From the NCBI RefSeq assembly GCF_921293095.1, contig NC_060258.1:9934607-9998606 (forward strand): a stretch of DNA of 64,000 bases, in the 5' to 3' direction. Below the pieces are notes generated by a model, which searched no databases, had not been told where the DNA came from, and was given only the letters and a program-made list of their open reading frames with translations. Shown here one piece after another: positions 11,828 through 22,200 of this stretch (the first letter of the stretch is position 1; each line of letters opens with the position of its first letter). Source of the stretch: Ischnura elegans. Taxonomy: Eukaryota; Arthropoda; Insecta; Odonata; Coenagrionidae. Both the position numbers and the translations under genes were made by a program.

Positions 11828-13114
11828 GGGTGACTTTGTGACAAGTTTTGCACGTTTTTGCCCGTACGCTGATCAATTTTTAACATGAACCGAAACGGAT
11901 GACGTCATATGATAGTTTCAACCTTTCTTTTAAAGATAATGTCCTCAAAAAATCTGTATCTTTAATATGAACAACTATATAAAGGGAAAACGTCGTCACA
12001 AAGTCACCCCACTCGGTGAGGTAACTTTGTGACAATTTGTTTTGGGTTATTAAGTACGCTAAAAGAATAATGTCACAATTTAAAAAATATATTTACTTAA
12101 TTTACCAGTGTTTTATGCTTTGGCAAAGCTATAGAATTTTTGCAAGCGATGAACTGGGTGTTCCCTAATTGATATTTTTCACCTCAAAGGATCCTCGCTT
12201 CGCCTTCTCTTGGGGCACGGCATCCTGTAATCTCTTCTTTATTTTTGTTTAGCACTTCTATGAAGATCTTACCAACCACTCCTGGTACTGAAGGCAGGCT
12301 CTCTTCCAATTGGAAGAGAGTCTGCCTTCTTAAGAGTTGCTCTTCTTTCGAAGGCCGTCTTAAGAAAGTCTTCGGAAAAATTCTATTTTTTTGAGCTGAA
12401 TCTTTCCACTCTTCCTGCATCATGACTGGGGGTATTTTTACTGTTTTCCTGCAGCTTGTCCATGATATTCTTTAACAGACTAGGCAGTTCGTCCTTTGGA
12501 ACGTACTTGCACCGGTTACTGGACGTTGATTGCTACCAATCCGGCAAAATTGCACACCAAATCAGTTTTAGAACTATAAATATGGCGAATCTAGTGGTTG
12601 CAGTAATTTCTCTAGGCCCTTGCACCCCACTTCTTTTAATAAGTCTTCATCTTTCTCACAGCGTTGCAAATACAAAGGAAACGTGATAAAATTTTCTCTA
12701 AAATCATGGCGGCATGACTTTTTGACAGGTTTACGTATCTCAAAGTCACCACACAAAGTGCATGCATTCCAGTTTTTTCTCATATTTTCGACAAAAATGG
12801 CTGGATTTAATTGATATTCTAGAATAATTTGACCAACATATTCATAAACAAATTTGCATACCTGTTTATAACATGTCTTTAACAGAAAAATTTTCAAAAT
12901 ATAAAGTTTCTCTCCTTTTCTGAAAGAGTAAAACCTAGCATTGCTAGACAATGGCATCAGAAAGAACTATGCGTCCTAAGAAGCTCCATCTGGCTGCCCA
13001 AACATGTCGCGGCATGTCTGACAAATGTAATGTCCAGTACATCTCTTTCATGAGACGAGTGGTCGTGGCGCGAGATAAAAATATGAAAAATAGACCCCTT
13101 GTCACAAAGTCACC
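11828..13114. mobile_element. TIR DNA transposon remnant with GGGTGACTTTGTGAC ends
   Basis: The left end (GGGTGACTTTGTGACAAG) and the right end (CTTGTCACAAAGTCACCCC) are inverted copies. Further copies of the same motif in both orientations occur at about 11999-12040, suggesting complex subterminal repeats or nested copies. Minus-strand open frames at 12957-12574 (with a WNACTLCGDFEIRKP stretch) and 12423-12184 may be transposase remnants, but I do not recognise a family. No clear TSD was found. Confidence 0.55.
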
Positions 13115-13202
13115 CCATCCTACTGTAAAACAATACATTCCATCCAGAGCTCTTTTTAATGACGTAATTATTGTTCGTAATATTTGCTATCACCATCGAT
13201 AG

Positions 13203-15880
13203 AGCTTTCAGGTTTTCCCTTGAGGAAATCTAACATGTTGATGAAATAAAAATTACTATCCGGTAAAAACAAAATATTTTCAACAACACGATCAGTTTCA
13301 TTGTATTTTTCAGTTTCATTTCATATCAGTTTTATATTCTATTGCCTTCATCCCAAAACGTTTCATTAAAATACCCAATTTGGTGGAGAAGCAAGTACTC
13401 ATTTATTTAATCCCAGTCCGTGGCTTAACCTCACCCTCCTTATCTGTTTCTCACCATTTCCCATCCTCCCCTCGACACCAAGTATAAGAGCAAATTGAAA
13501 AAGAACAATTGCTAGAATTCTCAGGAAATTGCAAAACTAAATATCGCTCGACTCAGGCTTAAAGAGAGCGATAAACTTACCCACACATAATCCCTACAAT
13601 CCTCGGGAGTTCCCCGGAACTTTGTGTTCTGGATAACTGCTATAATAGGGAACTTGCATATATTTCAGATATAATCAATAGCCCCAAAATTATATAAAAA
13701 TATATGTTTGCATACCTCGGTGAAAGTTTTTTTATTATTTTATGACGTGGTTTGCGATATTTAATGCATCAAAGTTCACGAGAATTTTCGAATGCAAGTG
13801 AGAAGCGAAAACGCCCGATGATTGGCTGGTAGAAAAGTGACGTCATAGTTCAGTACGAGGCACGGCGGCACGGCCATAGTATAGGTTGCATACTTGAATA
13901 CATGCGACGGCGTGGTTATGATTCATTTATTGAAGTGCAGACTTATCGGAGTTGTTCATTGAGACTTCAGGGCTATTATTTGATCTATTTCTCCTCCATT
14001 GAAAGCGATGGATTGCGTAAAGATGAAGGCATATGGTTATTCTTAGGCTGATCCTAGCAAGCTTCCTGTTACTGATTCCATCATGATAACAGGGTATTTT
14101 AGTGAAACTGTAGACTTCGTCGGCTCGGAAAGTCGATGCCGAGAAATGGAAAGGTAGCTGATGTGCATCTGTAATGTTTTATAGTTCATAACAAAGTGAG
14201 ACTTGCGTATAATATTGGCGAAAGCGTATACTCATGTGAAATGTGTATTCTTTTGGCAGTCCGGTAGAGTCTTAATATGGTGAACTTATTTCCACCTCGA
14301 AGCTGTCGATGATACTTTCAACTTAAAAATACCTTGCCTGGAGGGCGACAGGAAGCTCTGAGGAAGCCAGACTATTAATGTTTCAATTTAGTAGCGATAA
14401 TATAGACGAACTTCCAACACAATCTACCATCTTGTGACTAAAAACCCCGAAGCCACTTCCTATTCTGCAGAAAGAATCGGTCAATCGCACTTCGATCAAT
14501 ATAATAAACACAACGTCTTCAGGTGTTAATAAGTTACTTTTGAAATGAAATACTTCCTAAATTAGCATTAAAATGTGCATGTTTTCCAAACAGAGTCTTT
14601 AATACATTTTGGCAGCTTTTCTCACGATATATCTGAAACCTTCTCATTGCGATCGGTTGTCACTTAAAAATTCCGTATCGGAAATCCTAGAGGGATGACT
14701 TTCGACGATGACCGTGATCACCTGCACTCTCACTATCACTGGAACCCGTGGTGAAAATATCTTACCAATCCAATATCTATTTGGTTTTAACTGGGGAAAG
14801 AGCAACATAGAACTGCACATTCTTTGGGCAACTTTGGGTTTGACTTTCCCTCAAACACACCATTTCCCCTGTGGTGCACATCAGTCCTATCTTTATACGA
14901 TGGCCTGACAACCTTTAAATGGATCCTTGGTTTATCCTGACAACCAACTAAATGGAAATTGCTGATCCACACATGTCCATTCTTATCTCCATAATTTCCA
15001 AATCAAAGGCCACGGAACATTCCTCTTGTGACTCAACTTTTTTTTGAAAAGCAAGCAACGGCGCAGAATAAAATCAAAGAATGCTGCGATTAATTTTTTG
15101 TGACCACCTCTGGATTCCATTCTTTTTCCATCTACAACTTCCTTTATCTTTCGGGGTAAACTATGGGACAAGATAATGTTTAAATATTTTCATAAATTTA
15201 TAACAAAATATAAGTTCTAAAAATACCCTAAAGCCATTTTATTAATCCGCACTGATGAGTGTAAATTAATGTGGAAGATGAATGCAGTAGACGTAGTAGT
15301 TTTCCTTAGGTTGAGTTGCAAAGTTCATGAAGTTGACAAAACGGCTATTTTTTCGGTGCGCGGAGTCATTTATTGCACTGACCGTGTCTACATTTTTCAA
15401 TTTTTTTGTAATAAAATAAATCAGAATTTAGGATAAAATTTCCTTTAAAATGACGCATAGTTCATTTTTATAGCATGTAGTGAAGCCAGGATATAAATTT
15501 GCAAAGTACAGCGGCACATCATTTTGACGCCGACAGTAGAAGAAAACGCTGTCTTCTTGGCTGGCACTCGAATGCATGAGGATCAACGCTGCTCTATATT
15601 TTCATATTTCCTCCCTTGATTTTAAACATCATGGAATTTTATATGTCCTTCCGTAACTGAAATTGAACAAGTGCCATAAATAATTTGAGTCCATCGTAAC
15701 CATCGAGAAACACGTACCTATCCCGATTTTTGTTCGGAAGTTGAGTTTTTATTCTACGGCGGCCGAATTATCAAAAAATCTCAGTTTCAAGTTATTCAGT
15801 CAATGAAATATGGAAATATTATTTATATTAAAGTTATCTTCGCTCACATAGCACACGGGTTTATCATTCCGTTTATTATA
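13203..15880. other. Gene-free interval
   Basis: No long open frame, RNA gene or repeat border is recognised over this 2.7-kb stretch. Short open frames at 14708-15171 have no family resemblance. It is plain AT-rich noncoding DNA as far as can be seen. Confidence 0.45.
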
Positions 15881-15881
15881 C

Positions 15882-15936
15882 CGTAGCCTACGTTATATAC
15901 AAATATATGAATAATATATGAATAACGTAGGCTACG
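15882..15936. repeat. Hairpin with 15-bp perfect arms
   Basis: CGTAGCCTACGTTAT at 15882-15896 is the exact reverse complement of 15922-15936, with a 25-nt AT-rich spacer. It abuts the stop codon end of the THAP-like ORF on the minus strand. Confidence 0.8.
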
Positions 15937-15937
15937 A

Positions 15938-16096
15938 TTATACTCTTATTTTTCCGTAACGCTCATCCCGACAGACGGCTTGCATCGAGGCTTTTCTTCT
16001 AATTTCCTCCGTGGGAATGCACACGAAAATTTTTTCTGGGGTGTTATTGCACAGAGGAACAATGCACCACTTGTAATTTTTCCTTACTTCACCCAT
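15938..16096 (-). pseudogene. THAP-like zinc-finger start (52 aa), repeat-borne
   Basis: The minus-strand ORF begins MGEVRKNYKWCIVPLC and continues with a CIPTEEIRRK stretch. The Cys-x4-Cys pair followed by a Phe/Pro-bearing strand fits the first half of a THAP domain; the second Cys-His pair is absent because a stop comes after 52 residues. It may be a first exon (the rest being elsewhere) or a truncated copy. The same start and about 250 bp of its upstream region recur on the plus strand at 61832-62134, also broken after the second Cys. This marks it as part of a dispersed element rather than a unique host gene. Confidence 0.45.
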
Positions 16097-16570
16097 GTTC
16101 TCCTTTAAACGCAACGTGGCTCTTCCAAACCGGCAGTTTGGGCTTGAATCTTGGACTCGTACTGAACTATGACGTCACAGCCAAAGATTAGTGGGGGCGG
16201 TATTTTTTAGCCCGCGAAACTCGGGCGACTTTTGGGAGTCATTTTCTAGGGTATAAACTGAATTTTAAGCGGAAAAAAGTATATTGCGGTACTAAGTGTT
16301 TACTGTAGTATATCAGCATAATGTTTATAAAAAGTATGCAATTTCCCTATTCCTGTATTTCTTGTTTTGGAGTGCACATAGGTTTTACAGTCAAAATTGG
16401 AATTTCCTGGCCAGGAAGCGAGGAAATCTTTTGAGTAGCTGTGCAGAACGCCGCGATCCAGGAAAACGTCTAGTTTCCTGACACAGATGGATTTCTCTTG
16501 GAAATCGTCTGAAATGGAAATGAGCACATTTAGCAAGAAGTTTAAGACAAATGTACAGTGGGTTTGGCAG

Positions 16571-16576
16571 GACACC
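16571..16576. repeat. Left target-site duplication of the Polinton (GACACC)
   Basis: GACACC directly precedes the left terminus and is repeated exactly at 33140-33145 directly after the right terminus. Six bp is the known duplication length for Polintons/Mavericks. Confidence 0.95.
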
Positions 16577-17171
16577 AGTAGTATACCTGGCACTTGGGAA
16601 CATGAGTGGGATGGGGAGAGTTCATTGACCTCTACGTCATTGGGTCTTTGGAACGAGGAGGTGGGGGCGGGGTCATTGACCGCTCCGTCGGGGGAAGGAG
16701 TGGGGGGAGACAAGGAGGCCCTTACGTCGTTTGAAAACGAGGGGGGTGAGGAGAAGGGGGAGGGGTTGAGACTGTTTGTCGCCATAGCCTATACCTCACC
16801 TGTGCTAAGTGGCCAGAGTGGGATGCGCTAGGCCCCCACCTCCACAGTTGTTCTATGGAACCGAGAGGGTGTTTTAAGTGGTTTTGGAGCCGGGGGGGTG
16901 GTTGGGAGGAATTTGTTGTCCTCCCTGTAACTTACCGCGTTTTTCAGGCACCACCCGGGCCTTACCCATACGTTGGCATGTCACCTCTCAGGGTCCAGAC
17001 TCCTTGGCGTCATAATTTTGTGGGACGGGAAGCCCCTCACGCGTTTGCAGGTGCTATTAGGCAAGCGGCCGTTATTTTCCCGTTGGAGGAGTATGGGAAA
17101 ATGTCGAAGGTTGGATGTGGGGTTGGGTATGACGGAGGATAAACAAACAAGACACAGAAAGCAGAGAGTTC
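16577..17171. repeat. Polinton left terminal inverted repeat (595 bp)
   Basis: Matches the reverse complement of 32548-33139 from the terminal AGTAGTATACC to GCAGAGAGTTC. By eye the differences are about four substitutions and small indels (a 2-3 base gap near 16616 and a G-run length change near 16895). GC-rich compared with the host flank. The open frames inside it mirror those in the other TIR and are not thought to be genes. Confidence 0.95.
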
Positions 17172-17183
17172 TGTCAACAGAGC

Positions 17184-17189
17184 TTTATT
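17184..17189 (-). terminator. Poly(A) signal AATAAA for the left-end gene
   Basis: TTTATT on the plus strand reads AATAAA on the minus strand, 20 bp after the stop codon of the spliced minus-strand gene and just inside the TIR border. The right-end gene has the same arrangement at 32528-32533. Confidence 0.6.
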
Positions 17190-17208
17190 TCCTTAATTTA
17201 CAGATCGG

Positions 17209-18044
17209 CTAATTCCACATAGCTATTATATCTGTGAAAATTTCGGCGCTACATCTGTCGCAAAGAGTGCACGCGCAACTACGGTTGATGCTAACACTCT
17301 CTACTGTGAAGGCGTGGGCTTGGTTATCGGCTGAAATTTGAGGGTATCTATCAGCCACTTCGGCCATTATGGCCTCTATGCACTCGGTGCACGCCACGCA
17401 GGTACACTGAGTCTGCGAAGTAGTGGGGGCTACATCGCAGCTGAGGAGTAGGTCCGAGTAATTTCCAAGTCTCGGCTCCGACACCTCGATCTGCTGGCAT
17501 TCCCACCCGCCAGCAGGCTCGTCGACGATTATGGTGTTCGCCGTGCTGTTCAGCTCTCCTACGTCGGGTGTCAGATGCGCGGGGGACCAGAATCCATCAG
17601 GGAAATCGCGGTCCGCCGCTACCGGTGTGGAGCAGTGAAAACTATCTCTCTCTCCAGATGGCGACTCCTCAAAATCCGAGTAATCGGACTCCCACGACAT
17701 ATCGTTGACTATGTTCAGCTGAAATAAATGTAATAACCCCCATTAATATAAATAATAAAATATAACGGTGGATATATTTTCAGAGAAAATAAGAGCGCGA
17801 TAGAGTACCCCCGATCGGGAGGAGTGTATAGGCTTACCTCGTGCTCGATTTCATCTGAGCTGTCGAACTCCGAACTCCACGAAAGCTGTCGGGCGATCCT
17901 AATCTGAAATAGAGATATTATTACCAAATGATTTGAATAGCAATCGTTATCTAAGTCGATGAATGTGTGGAGAGGATAGGACATGGTGCTTACCTCGTGT
18001 TCGATATCCTCGTTGGTGTACTTCGGCGATCCAACGTAACCCAT
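17209..18044 (-). CDS. Spliced left-end Polinton gene, acidic with two CxCxxCxxC motifs (208 aa)
   Basis: Three exons on the minus strand: 18044-17994, 17903-17838 and 17718-17209. Both introns (90 and 119 nt) have GTAAGC donors and TTTCAG acceptors and both are phase 0. The ATG is in a CCATGG-type context. Exons 1 and 2 both end in an acidic ...IEHE peptide, and exons 2 and 3 open with similar text (ARQLSWSSEF / VNDMSWESDY), so the exon unit is duplicated. Residues 46-140 are acidic and low in complexity. The C terminus carries C-x-C-x2-C-x2-C twice (about residues 144-152 and 187-195), each followed by a similar Ile-rich helix: a probable pair of metal-binding modules. I do not know this family. 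An acidic N terminus with a metal-binding C terminus would suit a transcription regulator, but that is inference. It points away from the rest of the element. Confidence 0.7.
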
Positions 18045-18194
18045 GGTAAATAGTTTCTACGGTGCTCGGTGCTAGCGAAGAGTGAGATGCTTCTGTGACC
18101 GTTGGGTAGCGCTGAATGACGAGGTTGGAACTTTAAGCACTGATCAGGAGTTTGTGGTAGGGAGAGGAGGGGGTGGAAACGGCGCTCGTCATTG

Positions 18195-18892
18195 GTCCTT
18201 TTCAGGTATTTTTCAAAATCACGCTCAAAAAACGGTTGACAGACCTGTTAATGGATATTCACATGCGTTGTAGAGACCGACATAGGTTCCGCGTCTAAAG
18301 TCGAGCTTTCATGGGTCCACGCAAGAAAATGGAAAAAAAAACTATGACGGTGTCCCAAAAATGGAATGTTCGGCGGGGTGGAAAAAAAAAATCTTGTGGA
18401 AAATCAACGAAAACCAATCTATTCCATCTCCGACCACTAGTCGCTAAGAGGGTTTTAACTTACACTGGCGAGTGCATTAATAAAAAAATCACCTGTGGAA
18501 TAGGCGAGGAGGTTTACTTTTGACAACATAGTGGAGCGGTTGTTTGAAAAGGGAGTAACAGCTCCTCTGAGGGTTTTCTTTTGACGGCATAACGGATGGG
18601 GGTGACTCGAAATCGGCGTGAGAACTCCTCTTCATTCCTCTTGAGAGTGAGAATATTTTCAAGGAGGCGTCGCCCCCTTCCTTTTCTGGTGTTTTTCAAA
18701 ATCTCGCTCTAAGACGGTTGACAGAACTGTTGATGGATACAGCATAGTGGAGTGGTTGTTTGAAAAGGGAGTAACAGCTCCTCTGGGGGTTTTCTTTTGA
18801 CGGCATAGTGGATGGGGGTGACTTGAAATCGGCGAGAGAACTCCTCTTCATTCCTCTCGAGAGTGAGAATATTTTCAAGGAGGCGTCGCCCC
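18195..18892. repeat. Tandem repeats upstream of the polymerase gene
   Basis: A 150-bp unit (18527-18676) is repeated at 18743-18892 with few changes, 216 bp apart. A second unit of about 60 bp (18195-18257, core TTTTTCAAAATC...CGGTTGACAG) is repeated at 18679-18739. Shorter motifs of the form CTTTTGAC..CATA..GGA occur at least four times inside. The last copy ends 12 bp before the TATA box of the polymerase gene and the array lies between divergent genes. It is a plausible enhancer or origin-like region; nothing proves either. Confidence 0.75.
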
Positions 18893-18904
18893 ACTCGGGT
18901 TTCC

Positions 18905-18939
18905 TATATAAGGGGTAGTTGTCGTACGGTCGATCACTG
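18905..18939 (+). promoter_or_regulatory. Polymerase gene promoter: TATATAAG + TCACTG
   Basis: TATATAAG at 18905-18912 is followed by TCACTG starting at 18934, 29 bp after the TATA start, matching the usual distance to an arthropod initiator. The same spacing occurs at 29921 and 31432. From the predicted start to 19258 there is no ATG, which supports 19258 as the translation start. Confidence 0.75.
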
Positions 18940-19257
18940 TATTTTCCGAGAGTTAGCGAGAGATACTCTGTTCTCTGTCTCCACACAGCATTTGTGGGCA
19001 AGACTTTTCTCATCGGTGATAAGTCCGAAGTAGCAACTCTAGCCTACGCACTCGCAAGCCGCAGAAGTCAGCATCACCGTAGAGCAAGGAGCTTCTAAGG
19101 GGTTTGGACCTGAGAGATCGGAGTTCTTACGGGGTTCCGCCTGGAGACACCACTACGCGAGGGAGGAAGCCGACCTGATTGGGGCTGAAAGCCGTGAGTT
19201 GTGTTTACAATAAGAAATTTCATCTTTTCGGTGGGGGATTTAAATCGAGTAGGCGCA

Positions 19258-22200
19258 ATGGAAGCAATTTTTGCGTGTGTACCTGCAAAGGAAATAATTC
19301 GCGCCCACCGCGCTGGAGCGTATGACACTGTCTCTCTTTTAAATGCCGCGCTGGACGGTTTAGTTCATCGGATGACAGTGATTAAGGAGGAAGTGGACAT
19401 GAGCGACTTTGTGAGACTAGTGGGGGACGTTAAGAAGGCTCAAGACGCATCCGTTTCGGAGGTGGCTCGCGAGGAAACTAGCGATGCTAATCAGGCATTG
19501 GCTCACGGCATCGACTCATCATTACCTCTATTAAATGAAGAGTCATTTCTTCACACCCTTGAGACTGGTAACTCTAACAGCGTAGTGGTGGAAGCATCTC
19601 ATGCTACGATGAGACCGCCAACGGCATTCGATGAATTAAATTTAAGTCAAATGGCGAATGATGTCGCTTCGCGTGACGATCCATTGGGATTCGAGGATGG
19701 GGATTCTGTATTTAACTCTCAAAACTTGGAGAGTCTAGAAAATAAATTTATTCGCGATATGGAGGAGGACATCCCTGTACTCACCGGTGAACTATGGAGC
19801 GAGGATAAACAGCAGGAGGTATTTCCGAGTGAACGTTGCGCCTCACCCCCTAACGAAGCAGGGCCGCCTTTAGATCATCGAGACGCTCAGTGGGGCGGAA
19901 GGGGCGAAAACAAATATTTCGCCATTATTTCTGAGAATCGTAGCAATCTCAGAAGTTTTCGCCTCCACGGGCGCGAAATAGTGTGTGTGCTGAAACCAGT
20001 GCCCGAGAATGGAGACCCCATTGAATGGCTCCACGAGTCTTTTGACGCTCTCCTTTCAGAACTCAAGAGTGGAGTACCTCCGAGCAGTAGGGCTGGGCTA
20101 GCAATAAGCAATTCTGAAAGCCCCGGGAACCCGATTTATATCTCTTATCGACGAGTGGACCAGTTTTCCGCTGAAGTGATATGTAAGAGTGTTGAAAAGG
20201 TGGTTCAGTCTAACGAGAACTTTATATTGCGGGGGGTATTGCGAGTTACGTTTACTTACGTGGAGATGCCGAACGGCGGTCGACGAAATAAAAATCGTCT
20301 GTGCACGTTTCACGAGTTTTGCAGAGGAAAGAAATCGATCGTGGTGATTTCAAACGACGATAAACTCTGTCTAGCTAGAGCAATATGCGTTGGAATCTCG
20401 CGTCACGTGGACACTGCTGCGATTTTTAAGGCAGTAAAGAGGGGAGGGAGTATGCAGACTGTGAGGGCCGAGGATCTATGTAAGGGGGCGGCGGTCAACC
20501 TTGTGAATGGTGGCGGCATTGAGGATCTAAACGCTTTTCAGGAGCATTTAGAAGATTATAGAATAACCGTCTACGGGGATCGCAAGGGTAAGGAGGTACT
20601 CTTTGAGGGCCCCTCTACACTTGCTTCGGATGGTCGTGCTCGCAGATACATCGATCTTATTTATGGGGAGAGGCATTTCAATTACATAGCCTCTCTCCAG
20701 GGAGCATTCAGCTACTGCTACTACTGTAGGAGTTGCAGAGTTGGTTATAGCAACCAATATGCTCATAAATGTATGTCCGAATGTCCCAGATGCCTGGCAT
20801 CTCCCCCGTGCGACGCTAGCATAGTGAGTGTGGCATGTGATTCGTGTAAAAGGAAATTTTACGGGGTCGGTTGTTTCGCGAAGCACCTAGAGAGGAGAGG
20901 GAGCGGAAGATCGGCTTGTGATATTATTAAATATTGCACGCTCTGCGAAAAAGTCTACAATGTGACTAATGTGAGGGGGAAGCATGTATGCGGGGAAATA
21001 TACTGCCACGCCTGCAAGAGTAGACACGAAGCCGGTAAAAATTGCTTCATGTCGCCGGTGGCAAAAACAAACGCATCCTCGAAAGTAAAATTTATTTATA
21101 TTTTTTACGATATCGAATGCACGCAAGACACCCCAATGCCTGGAAAATCAGGAAATTTTCTCCATACTCCAAATTTCCTTGTAGCGCAGAAATCGTGTGA
21201 GACTTGTATCGGTGTGGAATCTCTAGAGCATTGCACAGGGTGTGGAGAACGCCAACTGATATTTAGCGACAGCGATCCGGTGACGGAATTTCTGAAGAGT
21301 CTGGTGACACTGCGGAAAAAAGGATTTAAAGAGCTTATTTGCATTGCCCACTATGGGAAGGGTTATGACAGCCACTTCGTCATTAAGACAATGGTGGAGA
21401 AGATGGGCTGGACACCATCAATAATATCTTCAGGGGGTAAATTGATGTGTATCGAGTATGAAGGAGTAAGATTTATTGACTCAATAAACTTTCTCCCCAT
21501 GCCGCTATCAAAGCTCCCGTCGGCACTAGGCTTGGACGAATCGTTATCAAAAGGTTACTTTCCCCATCTGTTCAACACTTATGCGAACAGAGACTACGAA
21601 GGACCGATGCCTGCGCAGAGACACTACGGCGTTGAAGGAATGTCACGCCAAGACGCTGGTAAATTTAGCGCTTGGTACGACTCAATGGTTGCTGCGGATT
21701 ATGTTTTTAGAATGAGATTGGAAATCCGAAAATATTGCATCCAAGATGTGAATATACTGCGCATGGCCTGCAGCAAATTTAGAAAAGACTTTTTAATTTT
21801 AAACGAAACTGATCCCTTTCGCGAGGCACTAACGATAGCCAGTGCGTGCATGCGTGTGTTTAGAAAAAATCACCTAAGAGCCAGGGAAATAGCCGTCATC
21901 CCGCCAGGTGGCTACCGCTGGGGGGACACGCAATCGCGTAAAGCTATACTATGGCTTTTGTCGGAGGAGAGGCGACGGGAGATAAAAATATGTCACGCTG
22001 CTAATGGGAGAGAGGTAAAGGTTTTGGGAAGAAAGGTCGACGGATACGTGGAAACAGCTACGGAGATAGAAATCTTTGAATTTCACGGTTGTTTTTTTCA
22101 CGGATGTCCTAAGTGTTTTAAGAATGGAAGTGAACCCATAGCCAACAGCCCCTCAGAAACAATGCGCTCACGACTGGAATCGACAGAGAGGAGAATGAAG

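Noticed and set aside
16487-17212. Several open frames in the left TIR (mirrored at 32468-33238)
   Set aside because: They are present in both TIRs in inverse orientation because of the repeat, lack domains and start variably outside the element; GC-rich sequence simply lacks stops.
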